Positions 46,568-58,124 of a stretch of DNA of 64,000 nucleotides are shown in pieces. Numbering within the stretch: position 1 is the stretch's first letter; each line of letters begins with the position of its first letter. The DNA lies in NCBI RefSeq assembly GCF_028502605.1, contig NW_026611593.1, forward strand, positions 868,001-932,000, given 5' to 3'. The DNA comes from Trichoderma breve. Its lineage: Eukaryota; Ascomycota; Sordariomycetes; Hypocreales; Hypocreaceae. The notes beneath the pieces were generated by a model. It saw nothing but the letters and a program-made list of their open reading frames with translations, was not told the origin of the DNA and did not search any database. The position numbers and the translations under genes are program-made.

Positions 46568-48625
46568 TCACACCACAGTATTCTTTTCGCGAATAATCAC
46601 GTCCCTCAGGCCTCTGAGGCTCTGTCTACTTCGATCGTATGCTTGATGTCGACTTTGAACTGCACTGTCAAGCTCCAATGCAGATTTCGTCCTAGCCAAG
46701 CCGTGAGCCTCAATCGCTTCTGTGGTTGATCGCAATTTCTGGCCAAATAATCCGTTATCGCTGTGGAGGGTTTGCACCAAGATGCTACTATCTCGCAGAC
46801 ATTGCTGCTTGAGATGTAGCACAGAATCTTGTCCATTTTTTTGATACGTGTCGACAACGTTGAAAATCTCCTTCTTCTTATTATCTAATTGAGCAATCAA
46901 TTGCTATTAAGCGGTCAGCAGGTGACTTCCAAACAAAACAAACTGCTGAATACTACTCACGTTAACGGCATGGCGTATCTGGGTTTCGACATGATTGGGA
47001 CTGGCAGCAGAGGTCGATTTTGCTTCGGGTTCTTGAGGTTCTTGTTCCGCCTCTGTTTGTCCAAGGAAGCTTTTCATAATCTCATCATGTAATTTTTTCC
47101 CAATACCTGGCTTGCACTTCGGAATGGGTGCTTTGTCGCTTACCCGCCGCAACCATTGCGACGAGGACTTGCCATTGATGTCGCCGAAAGCACTGCTATG
47201 CTGCTGTTCAATATGCTTACCACTCGATGTGCCCCTCAAAAAGGATGAGGATTGTGTGGCAGTGGATAGCTCTGGACCACCACTCATAGGAGGATGCGGT
47301 TTGACAGGCACGGGCTGAATATTCTCAGGAAGGATAGCGTCATTGAGAACAACCGGACTGCCCTTTTCCGACACACTGAACTGTCTTGACAGACGTCTTC
47401 TCTTTGCTCCGTATTGTTGTTCGGCAAAAATTGCCCCAGATTCGTTCAGAGTATTGTCCTGCCTGTCGATTACTGCTGGTACACGGCGATGTTGTTGCTT
47501 TGGCTCCCGTATTACAGTGAAGTCATCACCACTGCTAACAGAAAGGCTTCCGTTAGAATCGTCACCTTTTCTAGTATTTGGGAGCTCTGGATGGTATTCC
47601 GAGGGACTTTCGGCAGCCGCCTGAACTGGGCTGTCGATAAAGGTTATAACACCTTCAGCTCTGGGTGTTGGGGGATTTGGGGGGGCTGGAGGTATTTCTG
47701 GCTGGACTTTTTTCTGCGGCCGCTTGCGTTTCGGCTTTGGTTTTTCAGAACCTGTGACTGGAGAACTTGATGCCTTGGCAGATTCTTTCAAAGCGCTGAC
47801 GATGGGCAATCTAACAGGTACGGGTTGTTTTCTCTTCTTAGACGTGGGCTCTTCCAGTATCTCTTGAGTAAGTGAATCGAAGCGAATGGGCTTTTTCGCT
47901 CTCGGTCGCTGCTTCTTTTCCCTTGGCTGTAAAGCTGGTTTGGACGAACATCTCTTGGTCTCTTCATTGACGACTGGCTGGCTGCCGTTTGGTTTGGCTG
48001 CGGCTGGCATTGATGCAGCAGCAGCTGGCGTTGGTACAGATTTCTTAGGAGTCAAGTCATAAAGCTCGTCGGCTGGTAGATGACCTGACGATATAGTTGG
48101 CATCTTTTTAGATGTTTCCGGAATGGGGCTGCTATCTGTCGGGCTATCGTCAAAATTCCAGATATCTTTGGGTTCGTTGCCTCCTACGAAAGAGGAGCTG
48201 CGATAAATGGTGGACGCGGTTTCGGAGAAATCGACTTTTTTCGTTGGAGTACGCGATTGGTCGTTTTGTTCTGCAGACGCTAAAGGCATTGTATCTGGAA
48301 GATGGTTCTTTTCCGAAGTTGGACTTGAGAAGGGGGCCAAAGACTCTTCGAAGTCCCACACATCGTCAGTGGACAAATCCCCAAACTCAGCTGGAGAACT
48401 GCGTCTGGTATTGTTTGTTGTCGAGCCAGCGTCCGACCAAGTAAAAGGCTTGGCGAGCTGTTCATCTTTATCAACAAGGATAGGTTCAGAGTTAGGGTAG
48501 CCAGGGAATGGTTCATCTGCATTCCCTTCATGCCTATTGGGAGTAACGTCCAGCTCGTTGAACTGGGTTGAAGTTCTCTGCATTCTAGCATGCGTGTTCG
48601 GCTTTGCGCGGAGTCTGGGTGCCAT
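46568..48625 (-). CDS. unknown disordered protein with C-terminal coiled coil
   Basis: Exons 48625-46961 and 46903-46568, phase 0, 57 bp intron (CTGACC branch); 666 residues. I do not recognise the family. Residues 1-540 are Ser/Pro/Lys-rich and probably disordered, with repeated acidic Trp motifs (TDDVWDFEES, PKDIWNFDDS) and basic nuclear-localisation-like clusters (KKRKQPVPVR, KPKPKRKRPQKK). The last 112 residues are helical with heptads, from QLIAQLDNKKKEIFNVV to the end. This layout fits a nuclear scaffold or a chromosome-axis-type protein; that is a guess. The start ATG at 48625 precedes a basic stretch (APRLRAKP). Confidence 0.78.
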
Positions 48626-49101
48626 GTTTGAAGAAGACACGGAAGAAGAGCGAGTGGTGTCAACAAGACCATGAACGAAGGGGCTTGCAAAGAAAGGAAG
48701 AAAAGAAGAAGAGGAAGAGGAAGAGGGGAAAAGATTGGGGGATTTGTTTTTATGGGTGGTCAACAAAGTGAGAGAGGAGCACCTGTGAAATGGGAAGGAG
48801 TGCCTCTCAACTGTTCAGCCCTGAGGCATAAAGAATTGGCTCCTGAGAATCAAGGTGTAAACTATAAAAGGTACCGTTGTACCTGGCAATCAGTGAAAAA
48901 AAGATTGAAATAAAATCTGAATTGAACTGAGCATTAAGAAGCATGATACATGCGTAGCAACATATCCTTAGATGTGCGTGACATTAGCGCAGCTGGCAAA
49001 AGGCAGCTGGCAAGAAGCCCTTCAGGCTAGGTACGCCAAGGTCGAGTTCCACTCTGGTCTCTCCCATCCAAACAACCCAAAAAGTAAATAAAAGAAGAAG
49101 A
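48626..49101. other. intergenic, same-strand spacer
   Basis: Promoter region of the coiled-coil gene and 3' flank of the GDP-mannose pyrophosphorylase gene. A purine-rich GAAGAGGAAGAGG stretch lies near 48700-48730. Confidence 0.45.
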
Positions 49102-49158
49102 AAAGAAGAAGAAGAAGAAGAAGAAGAAGAAGAAGAAGAAGAAGAAGAAGAAGAAGAA
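49102..49158. repeat. (GAA)n trinucleotide microsatellite
   Basis: About 19 uninterrupted GAA/AAG units on the plus strand, in the 3' untranslated region of the minus-strand gene, whose stop is 30 bp away; the transcript would carry a UUC run. Long GAA runs are prone to length change. Confidence 0.9.
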
Positions 49159-49187
49159 AGCAAATCAACGCATATTTCCAGCTGATC

Positions 49188-50981
49188 TTACAACAAATTC
49201 TTCCATCCAGCCTCGCGACATTTCTTGACCAGTGACTTCACCTCCTGGGAACGAGCTCTAGTAGTTACCATGAGTGCATCAGGAGCGTCAACGATAACGA
49301 TGTCGTCAACACCAAGACACGTAATCAACCGGCCAGACACGGGCACAACAATTCCTCCAGCAGTTTGTTCGGATACAACTACAAGAGCTTGTCAGCAGAG
49401 CTTTCTAGGGGACGGAAATGCTAAAGACGTCGCTTACCCAGTCTCTGGTCACCAAGCACACGAGGCTTGTTCGACTCAGCCGGCAGCATCTCGGCCAAAG
49501 ATGAAAAGTCACCAACATCGTCCCAACCTACGCAAGTCAGCAAAATCATTCCATCATGTGCAATAAAAAACAATTATCCATCAGTTACTCACCGAATGTG
49601 GAGGGAATAACTGCCACCTTTCCTTGAGCAGCCGCAGGCTCAGCAACCGCGTTATCGATGGGAATCTTCTCCAGAGTGGGCCAAACTTCCTCCAGGGCAG
49701 TCTTGCGTGCGGCCTCATCATCCCACACTGCAGAGATGTTCATCAAACCCTCATGGAGATCGGGGCAGTTCTCCTTCATCAGCTCCATGAGGAGGGAGGC
49801 CTTGGTGACGAACATGCCTGCGTTCCAGCGGTATTGACCCGTAGCAAGGTATTTGGCAGCGGTGTGAGCATCAGGCTTCTCCTTGAAAGAGCTCACCAGT
49901 CGTGAGTGGGGGGCTGATTTCAATCCAAGTTTGTCACCCAGTCGGATGTAACCAAATCCAGTGGCAGGGTGAGAGGGTGCGATGCCAATTGTGACCAGGT
50001 AGCCTTCCTTGGCCACCTCGACGGCCTCAGTTACAGCACCAAGGAAAGCATCCTCGCCAGAGATCATATGATCAGCCGCAAAGGATCCGATCACTGCCTC
50101 GGGGTCGCGTCTAAGCAAGATAGCAGCAGCCAAGCCGATGGCAGCCATGGAATCCTTGGGGCCAGGCTCGGTGAATAGATTCGAGGAATCCAGGTTGGGC
50201 AGCTGGCCCAAAATGCCCTCAGAGTGAGCAGGTCCAGCGACGACAGTCATTCGTGAAGGACCAGCCAGGGGAAGGAGTCGTTCCCAGGTCGACTGCAGCA
50301 AGCTGTTGCCGCAAAGGTTGACATCAAGTAGGAACTTGGGGTGGTTCTCGCGGGAGAGGGGCCACAGGCGGGTACCAGCACCGCCTGCGGGGATCACGAC
50401 GTAGAATCCGGGGATCTCACGATCATCCGGGAAGGGAAAGGAGTGGGTGGTGACTTCGTGGGAGGGCGATGTGATTAAGACCTGAGAAGGACCAGCCTGG
50501 GCTGTGGAGCGGCGAGGCAAGAAAGGCGAGCGGGCACGCTCACGGCCGATGCTGGGAGACATGCCGGCAGAGAGGCCCGGAGGGCTGTTGCTGCGTCCTT
50601 GCTGCTGGCATTGTGAGAATTACAAACGAGGTGAAGGAAGAGAATGAATGCCGCTTGAATGCCGGTGATTCAAGGCAACGCGAGATGGCGACGTACAGAA
50701 ATGTTCTGGAGCATAATCTCCATGCTCCTGTTCGACGTACGAAGGTCTGAGCATTCTTTTCGCAGCTCAGTCAATTCTTGGTTCTACACCTCCGCATTAG
50801 ACTCACTCTCATCCTGATCGATGCATCCAGCTGATGGGCCCGAGAATGCCGCCAGCAAAAAATCGCAGCCTCGGCCTTCAATCACAGGGTCATCCCTTAC
50901 CTGCTTCTCCATCGCGCCCATGATGCGCTCCAGCATCATCTCAATGCCCATCTTGGGCGCCTCCGACACAGTCGTCGCCAT
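49188..50981 (-). CDS. ManC-type mannose-1-phosphate guanylyltransferase with coiled-coil N-terminal extension
   Basis: Five exons, 50981-50901, 50783-50697, 50604-49593, 49527-49438 and 49378-49188, give 486 residues. Exons 1-2 encode a helical leader (MGIEMMLERIMGAMEK; QELTELRKECSDLR) that is likely coiled coil. Exon 3 starts at a CAGCAG acceptor (NAGNAG choice). The catalytic domain has VVIPAGGAGTRLWPLSR (nucleotide-binding signature), HPKFLLDV, SFAADHMI, VTIGIAPSHPATGFGYI, FKEKPDAHTAAKY and, after splicing, FGWDDVGDF. This is the bacterial ManC-type, distinct from the eukaryotic Psa1/GMPP subunit that fungi need for glycosylation. It makes GDP-mannose from mannose-1-phosphate and GTP in the cytosol. 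A bacterial origin of the catalytic part is inference. Confidence 0.88.
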
Positions 50982-52708
50982 GGTTCTCAATTAACCGATT
51001 TAACACAAAAGATAATAACGAGCGGATGGCAGTGGAATGTTGCCAGATTTTTGTGAAGTCCTGCGCAAATTCACACGAAGAAGCTAAGGTAAGCCGGAGA
51101 GTTCAAGGGCGCAGCACAAAACACTAAAACTCACTTTTATCTCAGACCTTTTTTCACACAGTCAGCATCACAAGAACACGTACACAGATCGACTGTGAAA
51201 GAGAGAAAGAGGGGAAATCTTAAAAGTAAGATTCACTGACTTTTTGGAATTGACGTCTTACGAAGTTACGAGAAAAGAGAAAAAAAGGACACGACACACA
51301 TTCTACAACTTTTTTTTTGCCCACCTTGTCCCCCCTTTCGACGCCTTCTTCCCGCTGCTCCAGTGTTTCCATCCAAGACACTTTTCCTAAAGTGAGGCTA
51401 GCATGGGCAGGCAAAACACACCGAAGTAACCTCGATCCAGCCGCCGGCGTCACAATAGGAGAGCAGAGTAGGGGTCTTAGAGCGCGTGCTAAGCCTTCGC
51501 GGTGGACCCTGGGCGAGCGCCATGTGAGGCTGACGAAGGACTGCTGCCCATTTGGGAGGCGCTGGCGCGTCTCATTCGCCTTTGGAGAGGGTCGTTGCAA
51601 AGTGGTTCCATCTTGCTCTTGGTCGGCACAATGGGCTTGACTCGTTTGGACTCGGTCGTTTAAAGGAGGCGGGTCAGGGCGAATGTTGGCGGATCGGAGT
51701 ATTGCGTATTAGTCGGTGGGTACTTGAAGATTGCGTGGTTTTGATCGATTTTTTTCTTTTTAAATTCTTTGCTGGGTCTATTTCTGTCGATTCTCGGAAG
51801 CACCAACAAGCGATGGAGATCAATTAGGCTCTAACGGTTCTTCAATTACAATACAGTATACGTGCTACGATTGGTTTTCCCCATATTCTATCTGCAGTAG
51901 GAAGTACATTTCTGTATACACAAAATGGGCAAATGGGGTCGCAGAAGCTGTCGTTGATTTTTTTACTGTACTCGTGTCCCTCAACCATCTTCGTGTTCTC
52001 ACCTGTTGGTCCGCTGTTGTCAAATACGAGATGCTCCGCACCGCATTACAGATTAGATTAGATGAAATCCTTCGAGAAGGGCACAGCTTACGCCCACTCA
52101 CTTTTATTACGCACTCACCGTATTGTCTCTCTTCCTTCAGGCCAGATTAGCAAATCAGACCCGCGTCGCACCACGTCTCGGCCCGCCTTCCCTTCCATGT
52201 TGCTGAGCACAGCAGCCGTTAGCCTCCATTCAACGACTAATCCATAATTCCGATCAACTTAAACCATTCGCTTCCCTCTTTTTAACGTGCGGAGTTTCCC
52301 CCTGTATTTAGCAAGTTAGCGATGAGCGTGTCGCCGAGTTGATGTCACGACTGGTGATTATTCAGCCGTTGCAACGCTGCCATAGGTCGGATCATCGGTA
52401 TTCGCAGGCAAGCCCAGGTCCGACGCTCCGCACGGGTTTGGAGTCCGCAAGTTAGAGCAGCTCGTTAGTCACAACCACGGAGAGAAAAAAATGAGGAGTC
52501 CTGCAGGTCAGGCAGCGCTGTGCCGAAGAGGGCGTTTGGAGGGTGGTTGATCGTTGCAGCTTTAGTTGATAAATAGCCCCCTAGCCGCGTTTCATGCGTG
52601 TGTCGTCGCTCTGCCCATAAGTACAGTAGTTGCGCCGCCAGCGAAGAGGTTTTAATCCCGACATCAGCTAGCCATCGTACCTAGATTGTACGCGCGTGTC
52701 TGCCCATC
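50982..52708. other. divergent upstream region, 1.7 kb
   Basis: Lies between divergent starts (guanylyltransferase and the cyclotransferase-like gene). Open frames on both strands near 51.2-51.8 kb overlap and lack support. Nothing else identified. Confidence 0.45.
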
Positions 52709-53860
52709 ATGAAGGGAACAGACGCCATCTCTCCTGCTGTGGCCGCTCTCGAAAAGGCCGAGAATGTAGAGCAACCTCCAGCAAAAGGCTCGTATCCGCC
52801 CATATCTTCCATTCCGAACACCTCGCCGAAACGTCTCGCCCAAGCCGCCGAAGATGCTCCCAAAGATGTCGCGCAGTCTGCCAAAACCGTCCTTTACCTC
52901 GCCTACGGCTCCAACATGTGTGCAGAGACATTCCTAGGGAAGCGAAAAGTGCGGCCTCTTTCTCAGATGAACGTCTCCGTCCCGATCTTGCGCTTGACGT
53001 TCGACCTGCCCGGACTGCCGTACCGAGAACCCTGCTTCGCAAATGTCGGATATCGAAAGCTGCCCGAAAAGCCCAAGCTGCCCGACCCTCTTCACCCTCC
53101 AATCGTCCCGCCACTGAACCCGCCAAAGACGGAGCAGGAATGGGACGGCGGTCTCATGGGAGTCGTATACGAAGTGACAGAGGAGGATTGGCGAAACATT
53201 ATGAGAACCGAAGGCGGTGGCTCAGGCTACCAGGAGATCATGGTGCCGTGTCTGCCAATGCCCGCCGATGTTGGCGTTCCGGAGAAGCCATTCCCGCCGA
53301 TGCCCACGCTGCCGAAACCTTTTCTCGCAAGAACCCTCTATGCGCCGTACATCCCGCTCGAACCAGATACAGACAAGAGAAATTGGTGGACCAGATTCGT
53401 TATTGGTCCTCATAGGCCAAAGCCCGACTATGCTCAGCCGAGCGCCCGATACCTGAAGCTCTTGCAAGACGGTGCACGAGAGCACGACCTTCCTCTAGCC
53501 TATCAAGACTATCTGGCCTCGATGCAGCCCTACACCACGACGACGTTGAGACAGAAGATTGGACAGAACCTATTCCTCCTCTTCTGGGCACCGATGCTGC
53601 TCTGGTTCTTCGGCATAACGACTTTTTTGGCAGACGAGAGGGGAAAGGTTCCGCGGTGGGCTGCAAACACAATATCGGGGCTGTTTGGCGTCATGTGGTA
53701 CAGCTACGACAAGCTCTTCATTTTCATCTTTGGCGACGGCGAGCGAACGCAGGATTCAAAGGACGATTCGAAGCGACGAAAGTCATTCTCGATTGGAACA
53801 GTTGGAACAGACGAAGAGAAGGCGTCGTTGATGCAAGAGAGCGAAGAAGAGGAAGAGTAA
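52709..53860 (+). CDS. gamma-glutamylcyclotransferase-like protein with C-terminal membrane anchor
   Basis: Single exon, 383 residues from the ATG at 52709. The fold signature YLAYGSNM lies near residue 64-71, followed by FDLPGLPYREPCFANV and GVVYEVTEEDW, then the strand-rich region with TEGGGSGYQEI, where the family's general-base glutamate is expected. C-terminal of about residue 285 are two hydrophobic helices (LFLLFWAPMLLWFFGI and ISGLFGVMWYSYDKLF) and an acidic Ser-rich tail. Family members release 5-oxoproline from gamma-glutamyl peptides (glutathione turnover). The membrane anchor suggests activity at an organelle membrane; topology is inferred. Confidence 0.85.
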   Translation: MKGTDAISPAVAALEKAENVEQPPAKGSYPPISSIPNTSPKRLAQAAEDAPKDVAQSAKTVLYLAYGSNMCAETFLGKRKVRPLSQMNVSVPILRLTFDLPGLPYREPCFANVGYRKLPEKPKLPDPLHPPIVPPLNPPKTEQEWDGGLMGVVYEVTEEDWRNIMRTEGGGSGYQEIMVPCLPMPADVGVPEKPFPPMPTLPKPFLARTLYAPYIPLEPDTDKRNWWTRFVIGPHRPKPDYAQPSARYLKLLQDGAREHDLPLAYQDYLASMQPYTTTTLRQKIGQNLFLLFWAPMLLWFFGITTFLADERGKVPRWAANTISGLFGVMWYSYDKLFIFIFGDGERTQDSKDDSKRRKSFSIGTVGTDEEKASLMQESEEEEE

Positions 53861-54775
53861 AAGGAGAGCATTTTGTTTTGTTGGGTTTTTGGGTTTGGTC
53901 TGTCAGACATTGGCGCTGACGTTATCTGGCTTTGTATCGTTGTTTCAGCAAAGAGCGAGTTTGCCGTATTGCATTAGTGCGTTATTACTAGGTTGACAGA
54001 GACTCATGTATTTCTAGCAACCATGGCCATTGTCGTTGCCTTGTTTTACCAAGTATCTGAAGAAATATCCATCCATCTATTGACACTATTACCATAAGAT
54101 TGGCAAACTGGATAGCCAGAATAGAGTGTGCGGGATGGCGTACAAGATATGGCACTAGCTAGCCACTCTGTTAACAGACTGTGTCGCGATTAGGGAATTA
54201 AGCAAATAGAAAAGAGAGAAAAGTAAAAAGTAACACGTGCTGTTGGGAAAGAAAGTATAAATGGCTGCACTCCAATTCTGATACTGCATTGCATTGCATA
54301 AGCACACTTACACGGTGTTGCACCTCCCATGTGTCCGATGTGCCGTGATCCTCCCTACCAGTCCTCGGCTCAAGCCGCCGATTGTGATCCTCCCACTGCA
54401 TCTGTGTTTAATTAAAAAAAGAAACAAAATCACGACAATCAGTCAAATCACCAGACGCACATCTCCAGCATGCCTCATCGCTGGCATGTGAAAGGCCAAT
54501 TCAGGCCAGGGGTGACGCTGTTGCATGCTGCACGCCAGCTTTGCATGTGATACTGATGGGGTTCCCTCGCATCTCGGCGAAAAACGGTTGGCGCGTGCCT
54601 TGGATGCTCAACCACTGAACCAGGGCCCTAGTAAATCGGTTGGGGCGAGGGCCCGATGAGGCAAGCGGTGAGCCTATTTAATGCGCTGCGTCATTGGCAC
54701 GATGAGCTTGGCACACTCTTTTCCCTTTTGCTGCAATTTCCTGCTTTCTGGCACAAGACAAACCTTGGAAACAGG
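53861..54775. other. intergenic, promoter of the glycerol-3-phosphate dehydrogenase gene
   Basis: No exon seen. CT-rich and purine-rich stretches only. Confidence 0.45.
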
Positions 54776-54783
54776 TATATATA
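54776..54783 (+). promoter_or_regulatory. TATA box of the glycerol-3-phosphate dehydrogenase gene
   Basis: TATATATA, within the near-palindrome GTATATATACC, lies only 40 bp upstream of the first in-frame ATG at 54816 and 175 bp upstream of the second at 54951. Initiation 30 bp downstream would leave almost no leader ahead of the first ATG. Confidence 0.5.
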
Positions 54784-54815
54784 CCTTCATATACACTTGC
54801 GGTGCTCTCGATTGC

Positions 54816-56292
54816 ATGCTTCGACTCTTTAGCTCTCGCCTCAGTTCCACCTTTGGAGCCAATCTCTGCTTGTACCGATACAGCGTCGCATACAAGCTCA
54901 ACTTCTCTTACAGTTACTCCACCCTCAACAACCTCAACAAAACCGACAAGATGGCTCTCCTGGGTGGCGCCGAGAAGAAGCACAAGGTCACCATTGTGGG
55001 ATCTGGCAACTGGTACGACAAGAATAACTCAGCCTTTGTATTTTGTCAGCTTCTAATTCCTTTCTTTGTGCAGGGGATCCACCATTGCAAAGATCATTGC
55101 CGAGAACACGCGAGTCAACAAGGATCTCTTCGAGGAGGAGGTCCAGATGTGGGTGTATGAGGAAGATGTCAGCATCCCCAAGACGTCACCGTACTACGAC
55201 GAGTCCATCGGCGACGCTCCCCAGAAGCTCACCACCATCATAAACAAACACCACGAAAACGTCAAATACCTGCCCGGCATCCCCCTCCCCAGCAACATCG
55301 TCGCCAACCCCTCTCTCGTCGACGCTGTCCAAGACTCCACCATCCTCATCTTCAACCTTCCCCACCAGTTCATCCGCAATGTCTGCGACCAGATCCGCGG
55401 CAAGATCCTGCCCTTTGCTCGTGGCATCAGCTGCATCAAGGGCGTCAACGTCTCGGACGACGGTGTCAGCCTGTTCAGCGAGTGGATCGGCGACGGCCTC
55501 AACATTTACGTCGGTGCTCTTAGCGGAGCCAACATCGCCAGCGAGATTGCCGCGGAGAAGTGGTCGGAGACGACCATTGCCTACGACCCGCCGCCAATGG
55601 ACAACAGCAGGGCGCCGACGCCACGATCCCAGAGCCCCAACCTGACCATGACCGTCACCGAGCCTACTGACATGGCGCATCGCGATGCTAGGGGCCGCAA
55701 GTCCAAGACGAAGCTGACCCCCGTCCCTGCAGAGTATCCTCCGCTTGATCACGATTGCTTCCGCACCCTCTTCCACCGACCTTACTTCCACGTCCAGTTG
55801 GTCTCTGACGTCGCTGGTGTGTCCCTTGGTGGTGCTCTGAAGAACATTGTGGCCTTGGCCGCTGGTTTTGTGGATGGTCGTGGCTGGGGTGACAACGCCA
55901 AGGCTGCCGTTATGCGAATTGGCCTGATGGAGATGGTCAAGTTCGGCAAGGAGTTCTTTGGCGAGACGGTGCACACCGCAACCTTTACCGAGTCATCTGC
56001 TGGCGTTGCCGATCTCATCACCTCTTGCTCCGGAGGACGTAACTTCCGTTGCGCGAAGAAGGCTGTTGAGAAGGGCATCTCTGTTGACGAGGTGGAGAAG
56101 CAGGACCTGAACGGACAGAAGCTCCAGGGTACCAGCACGGCGTTTGAGGTGAACAGCTTCCTCAAGGCCCGAGGACTCGAGAAGGATTATCCTCTGTTGA
56201 CGGCTGTCAATGCTATTCTGTTGGGCAAGGCCAGCGTCGACGACATTCCCAGACTGGTTTCTGAGACTGAGAAAACACAACCAACTCTGTAA
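54816..56292 (+). CDS. gpd1: NAD-dependent glycerol-3-phosphate dehydrogenase
   Basis: Exon 1 ends at 55012, exon 2 runs 55074-56292, 61 bp intron, phase 2. From the second ATG (54951, AAGATGG context) the protein is 426 residues, the usual size. Its N terminus is [19 protein letters not shown] for NAD binding. From the first ATG (54816, weaker context) 45 residues are added in frame, beginning [14 protein letters not shown], rich in Arg/Ser and free of acids, like a mitochondrial presequence. Other motifs: [35 protein letters not shown] and [15 protein letters not shown]. An insert with [10 protein letters not shown] and a KSKTKLTP stretch near residues 200-240 is a fungal disordered loop. 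It reduces dihydroxyacetone phosphate to glycerol-3-phosphate for glycerol synthesis and redox balance. Confidence 0.94.
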
Positions 56293-57369
56293 ATGCAAAG
56301 AAAGCGAGCGTTGAAAAAAAAAAACATGCAATGTTGAGAGTACAGCGGCGTGGCAGGCGGGTATGCGTGTATGGAGGCGTTTTAGGATTCATGTCATAAA
56401 GCGGTAGATCCGGCCAGGCATTGTTACATCTTTTTTTGGTTACAATACTCATGAATTGTTCAATACAATGTTAGTTTGATCATGGTTTCTTCATCTCGAC
56501 CTGTCCAATCTTCCCGTGTCTTCAGATGACATACCCCCAAGGCACGTAGGAGGCAATGCAATACGGCCTTGGTCCCTATGACTGGTCAGGCGTTCTATTC
56601 TGAGACTTGGGTCCTAGTAAAACTCTGTGGCATATCGTGGTTCAGGTACCAAAACTCCCCATATATGCCACATCTCTCGCATATGCCCGGATATACATCT
56701 ATCCACCCCCACAATATTTAGGTACTCGATAACAATTCACGCCATTCTCAATGTACAAATGATGTAATGAACTCCTGAAGAGATTCACAACAATAAAAAT
56801 TTACACGGATCTTTTTCTCCGGTGATATATATGTAAAAGTCACGCCAACCTTCCAGGTCCGTCGACGATCCGGCATGGCGAGCCGCAAAGCTCGTTCTTA
56901 TCCATTGTTATATGCACAGCTAGCCAAGCGACAAACTATTCTCGGTAAATCATTGAAGATCACAAGTTAGTCAAGCCTCATTTCATTAATAAAAGCACCA
57001 AAATCCAGTGCCCGTTGATGTGCAAGTTAGTCTCGCAGATCACTTACATTCTCGAACCGTCCTACGTTCGGAGAAAACCTTCCACCAAACGTCGATCAGA
57101 AGGCTGCATCTCGATTCTAGTCTCAATCACGCGCCTTGCACATCCTTCTCTAGACCCATTCCGAAATAATATACTTCATACAGCTCATATAATAACAAAA
57201 GTTCAAAAAAGTAGGGTAAAAACCCCCCCTTCGTTGCCCAACCCCCTTCTCTCCCTTCTGACGCCATCACCATGGGCTCAGTTTGTAAGAAAGCAACCCT
57301 TGCACAAGCATACATGTTCGCCAAGAACCCTATTCTGCACGGTCAAGCCTTATTTAATCCCCGTATGGT
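56293..57369. other. intergenic
   Basis: 3' flank of the dehydrogenase gene, then AT-rich spacer. No exon supported. Confidence 0.45.
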
Positions 57370-57501
57370 CTACCTTTTACGGCAGCCTCGGGCGCCGATC
57401 AGCATGGTCCCACGGCCATGGATGCGGACACGAGCGATCGGCAGGCGCTGGAACAGCTGGGTGGGAGTGAGTGAGACTAGGGCATGCGGAATGACATACA
57501 T
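57370..57501 (-). CDS. possible 43-residue small protein
   Basis: ATG at 57501 in a good context (CGCCATGT) opens a 44-codon frame ending TAG at 57370. The product is basic (MYVIPHALVSLTPTQLF at the start, GRGTMLIGARGCRKR at the end) and its composition looks coding. It may be a small gene or the last exon of one whose 5' exons I cannot find. No family recognised. Confidence 0.25.
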   Translation of the reverse strand: MYVIPHALVSLTPTQLFQRLPIARVRIHGRGTMLIGARGCRKR

Positions 57502-58124
57502 GGCGGAGGTGTCAAAAACTGTGCATATTCGACTTCATGTCGCTGTTTGTAGGGGAGTTTGGTGACAGCGAGGGTTGGTCTGGTGGTGCTGGGGTGGTGG
57601 GTTGATGGGTGGTGAGAGGGCTGGAAGTGTTGTTACAGGTATGAACTTGTGTTACTTTCAATGGATTTTATGATATGAAGGTGTAGAAGATGGCTATTTG
57701 GTTCTTTTTGTAGAATTTTGAGGGAGAGGTGCGGATGGCGTTGGGAATTCGATGAAGCTGCGGCTCTGCGGACGGGAGAGGCGACAGCCACTTACACGCT
57801 CATTCTATTAGCAAATCTTTAAAAATATGCCAATTATATTAGGCCATTAATAAAAAGACATAAAGCCATCAATATATCCTTTCAGAATTTAAACTTGCTT
57901 TGATGATGCCGTATATTTCTTTGGGAGTGCTGCATACGCCGTAGTGCCGCCGTCATATTGTGTGTGAATAGCATCGCGATGCTACTCCAAATGGATGCAC
58001 TCAGGTCTACAAAGTACGCAGGCGATATAAAAGAAAATCGAGCCAAATTTCACAATCAATCAACAGATGCAAGCAAAAAAATGCGCTTAATTCTTCTTTT
58101 TATTACATTACAATAAACTACTAG
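57502..58124. other. intergenic
   Basis: No supported exon between the small frame and the 3' end of the bZIP gene. Confidence 0.4.

Noticed and set aside
55186..55974. 262-codon antisense frame
   Set aside because: A shadow of the codon-biased glycerol-3-phosphate dehydrogenase gene.
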